Source: Blepharisma japonicum (Eukaryota > Ciliophora > Heterotrichea > Heterotrichida > Blepharismidae). Taken from it: a stretch of 64,000 nucleotides of DNA. The translations under genes and the position numbers were made by a program. The stretch lies in contig CATKHK010000039.1 in assembly GCA_949751835.1 (NCBI GenBank), positions 1-64,000 of the forward strand, written 5' to 3'. Under the pieces are notes generated by a model. That model ran no database searches and was not told the origin of the DNA. It saw nothing but the letters and a program-made list of their open reading frames with translations. Below, piece by piece: positions 62,372 to 64,000 of this stretch. Every line of letters begins with the position of its first letter. Position 1 is the stretch's first letter.

Positions 62372-62478
62372 AGTTAGCTTCTAAAATTGGTCAATAAAAG
62401 GAAAATGAAGGAATTAAAGATTAGTCCATTTATTGTGATTAATGAATTAATAATCTTTTATTTCTTTAATTTCAAATA

Positions 62479-64000
62479 ATGCCTGGAAATTCTCAACAAT
62501 CTGATGATGATTCTGTCTCGAATGCAAATTTATCAAAAAATAAAATAAAACAGGACAGCTCAGAATTACCGGAACAAAATTCACTGGCCGAAAATTCAAA
62601 ATTAAATAAAAGCGTGGATCACGCAGAAAAAGTAGAAAGCAAGGCTAGAAAGAAGCCTGAAGAGGAATCTCTTATTGAAACAAGTGATAAAGAGAAAGCT
62701 GATGGGATTATTGGAAAAGTCCAATATAAACTGACAGAACAGCAAATTAAAGACATGAAAACTGGCCCAGAAGGGCTTACTGAAGAAGAGGTTAAGTTCA
62801 GATTTGCAAGAGACGGCCCGAATACCATTCTTTCAAAGAAAACAAACCCAATCTTGAAGTTTCTATCATATTTTTGGGGTCCGATGCCTATAATGATATG
62901 AATAGCCATTATTATTGAAATAGTAAGACTTTCATATATTGATTTTGTTGTGCTCTTAATTCTTCAATTTTTCAATGGTTTTGTAGGCTGATACGAAGAG
63001 CGAAATGCTGGAAATGCCATTGAAGCTCTCAAGAAAAATTTAGCACCGAAAGCTAAAGTAAAAAGGAATAATGAATGGTCAACAGTTGACGCCATAAATT
63101 TAGTACAAGGGGATAGAGTTAATATAAAATTAGGTGATGTCATTCCTGCTGACTGCATATTAGGTCAAGGCAATATAGAAGTCGATCAGTCAGCAATGAC
63201 AGGTGAATCAATGGCTGTAACAAAATATGAAGGAGAAATCGTGTATCAAGGCTCAATTTGCAAAAGGGGGGATTTGGAAGCAGTCGTTGTCTCTACTGGG
63301 GCAAATACGTTTTTTGGAAAAACTTCAGCATTGGTGGGGAAAACAAATAATGTTGGGAACATACAAAAAGTTATTACCAAATTTACAGGAATTTTAATGG
63401 TTGCGTCAATTATATTTGTAACGATTATTTTTATTGTGGTGCTTACAAAAGGAAATGATGTACTGGAAACACTGTCTTTATGTGTAGTCATCTTAGTTGC
63501 CTCTATTCCAATTGCTACTCAGGTCGTAGCCAGTGTAACATTAGCTGTCGGAGCTCATAATTTAGCTAGAAGCAAAGCCATTGTGAGCAAACTAACAGCA
63601 ATTGAAGAGATGGCTGGAATGCAAATTTTATGCTCAGATAAAACTGGAACTCTTACGAAAAATGAGTTAACTGCCAATCCTCCCTTTTTACTAGAAAATT
63701 ATACAATTTCAGATATTTTTCTGTATGCTGGGCTTGCATCAAGAAGAGAAAAAGGAACTCAAGACGCAATTGACAAATGCATTGCAGAGAGCGCAGAAAA
63801 AGACCATAACATAAAATACGATAAATATGAGGTCACTGATTTTGTCCCTTTTGACCCTAAAATTAAAAGAACTGAAGCTACAGTCAAAAATAATGAAGAT
63901 AATAAGATTTTTAAATGCACTAAAGGAGCTCCACAAATAGTGTTAAGCCTTTGTGACTATAAAAATATTGAAGATATTGTCTCTCATAATGTAGCTAATC
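62479..64000 (+). CDS. P3-type plasma-membrane H+-ATPase, 5' part (window-truncated)
   Basis: The gene runs off the right edge after about 507 codons. An acidic, Ser-rich N-terminus of about 80 residues precedes LTEEEVKFRFARDGPNTI, the cation-ATPase N-domain. UGA encodes Trp141 and another (FVGWYEER). QSAMTGES is the actuator motif, LVASIPIATQVV the transport helix with Pro, and CSDKTGTLTKNEL the phosphorylation site (Asp387). The DPAD.CILGQGNIEVDQS region and short sequence favour fungal/plant-type P3A proton pumps over Na,K- or Ca-ATPases. The missing part should include GDGVND. Confidence 0.88.

Noticed and set aside
1-64000. CRISPR arrays, insertion sequences, rRNA, viral genes
   Set aside because: None found; the only repeats are the tRNA duplication, the DCP1 repeat and the PhyH pair.

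Overview
This window reads as somatic (macronuclear) DNA of a heterotrich ciliate, most probably Blepharisma or a close relative. It is AT-rich and very gene-dense. UGA lies in frame at conserved tryptophan positions in about half of the genes (GBP-like GTPase, CDPK, DCP1, polo kinase, TTLL, HINT3-like). Every gene end I read is UAA or UAG, never UGA. Four introns can be placed and all are exactly 15 nt, GT...AG. UGA=Trp plus 15-nt introns is the known Blepharisma combination; Stentor shares the tiny introns but uses the standard code.

Layout. 1-8.3 kb: tail of a gene, a small hypothetical gene, a glutamine-amidotransferase-fold protein with an extra N-terminal region, a METTL7/OMS1-like methyltransferase, sulfide:quinone oxidoreductase and glycine decarboxylase P-protein. 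8.4-9.3 kb: decayed coding DNA, including a relic of a 3-ketoacyl-CoA reductase. 9.6-18.3 kb: a methyltransferase, a Mut-7/EXD3-like exonuclease with a zinc knuckle, a membrane protein ending in a PABP-binding PAM2 motif, a phytanoyl-CoA dioxygenase-like enzyme (copy 1), two identical tRNA-Ser(AGA) genes in a tandem duplication, a secretory cyclophilin, a GBP/atlastin-like GTPase and the decapping factor DCP1. 18.3-28.3 kb: a voltage-sensor-domain-only protein, an alpha/beta hydrolase with a ubiquitin-interacting motif, a pseudokinase-C2 protein, a TTLL polyglutamylase, small membrane proteins and TFIIH p52. 28.7-33.4 kb: ethanolamine-phosphate cytidylyltransferase, the second PhyH copy, an intact 3-ketoacyl-CoA reductase and a helical protein.

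33.7-47.3 kb: an N-myristoylatable kinase-LRR fusion, HINT3-like and Cpn10 genes, a doublecortin-like/EF-hand protein, CFAP52, a membrane-anchored TTL-like protein, an Mpv17-family protein and ARL8. 47.6-64 kb: polo-like kinase, a TM9SF nonaspanin, CDPK, an OXA1-like insertase, a B-box-like protein, an adenosine-deaminase-family enzyme, an M1 aminopeptidase, FAHD1, an LRR protein, V-ATPase subunit c, an IQ-motif protein and the 5' part of a P3-type H+-ATPase, cut by the window end.

There are 48 protein genes (46 complete), two tRNAs and two pseudogene patches, on both strands and with gaps down to 8 bp. They are mostly housekeeping, cilia/cytoskeleton (TTLL, TTL, CFAP52, DCX/EF-hand, PLK), signalling and lipid genes. 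I see no operons, transposons, CRISPR or viral genes. The most novel-looking items are the near-identical inverted PhyH pair, one copy next to the phosphoethanolamine cytidylyltransferase, the voltage-sensor-only protein, the membrane-anchored PAM2 protein, the kinase-LRR fusion, and several enzymes missing a diagnostic active-site residue.
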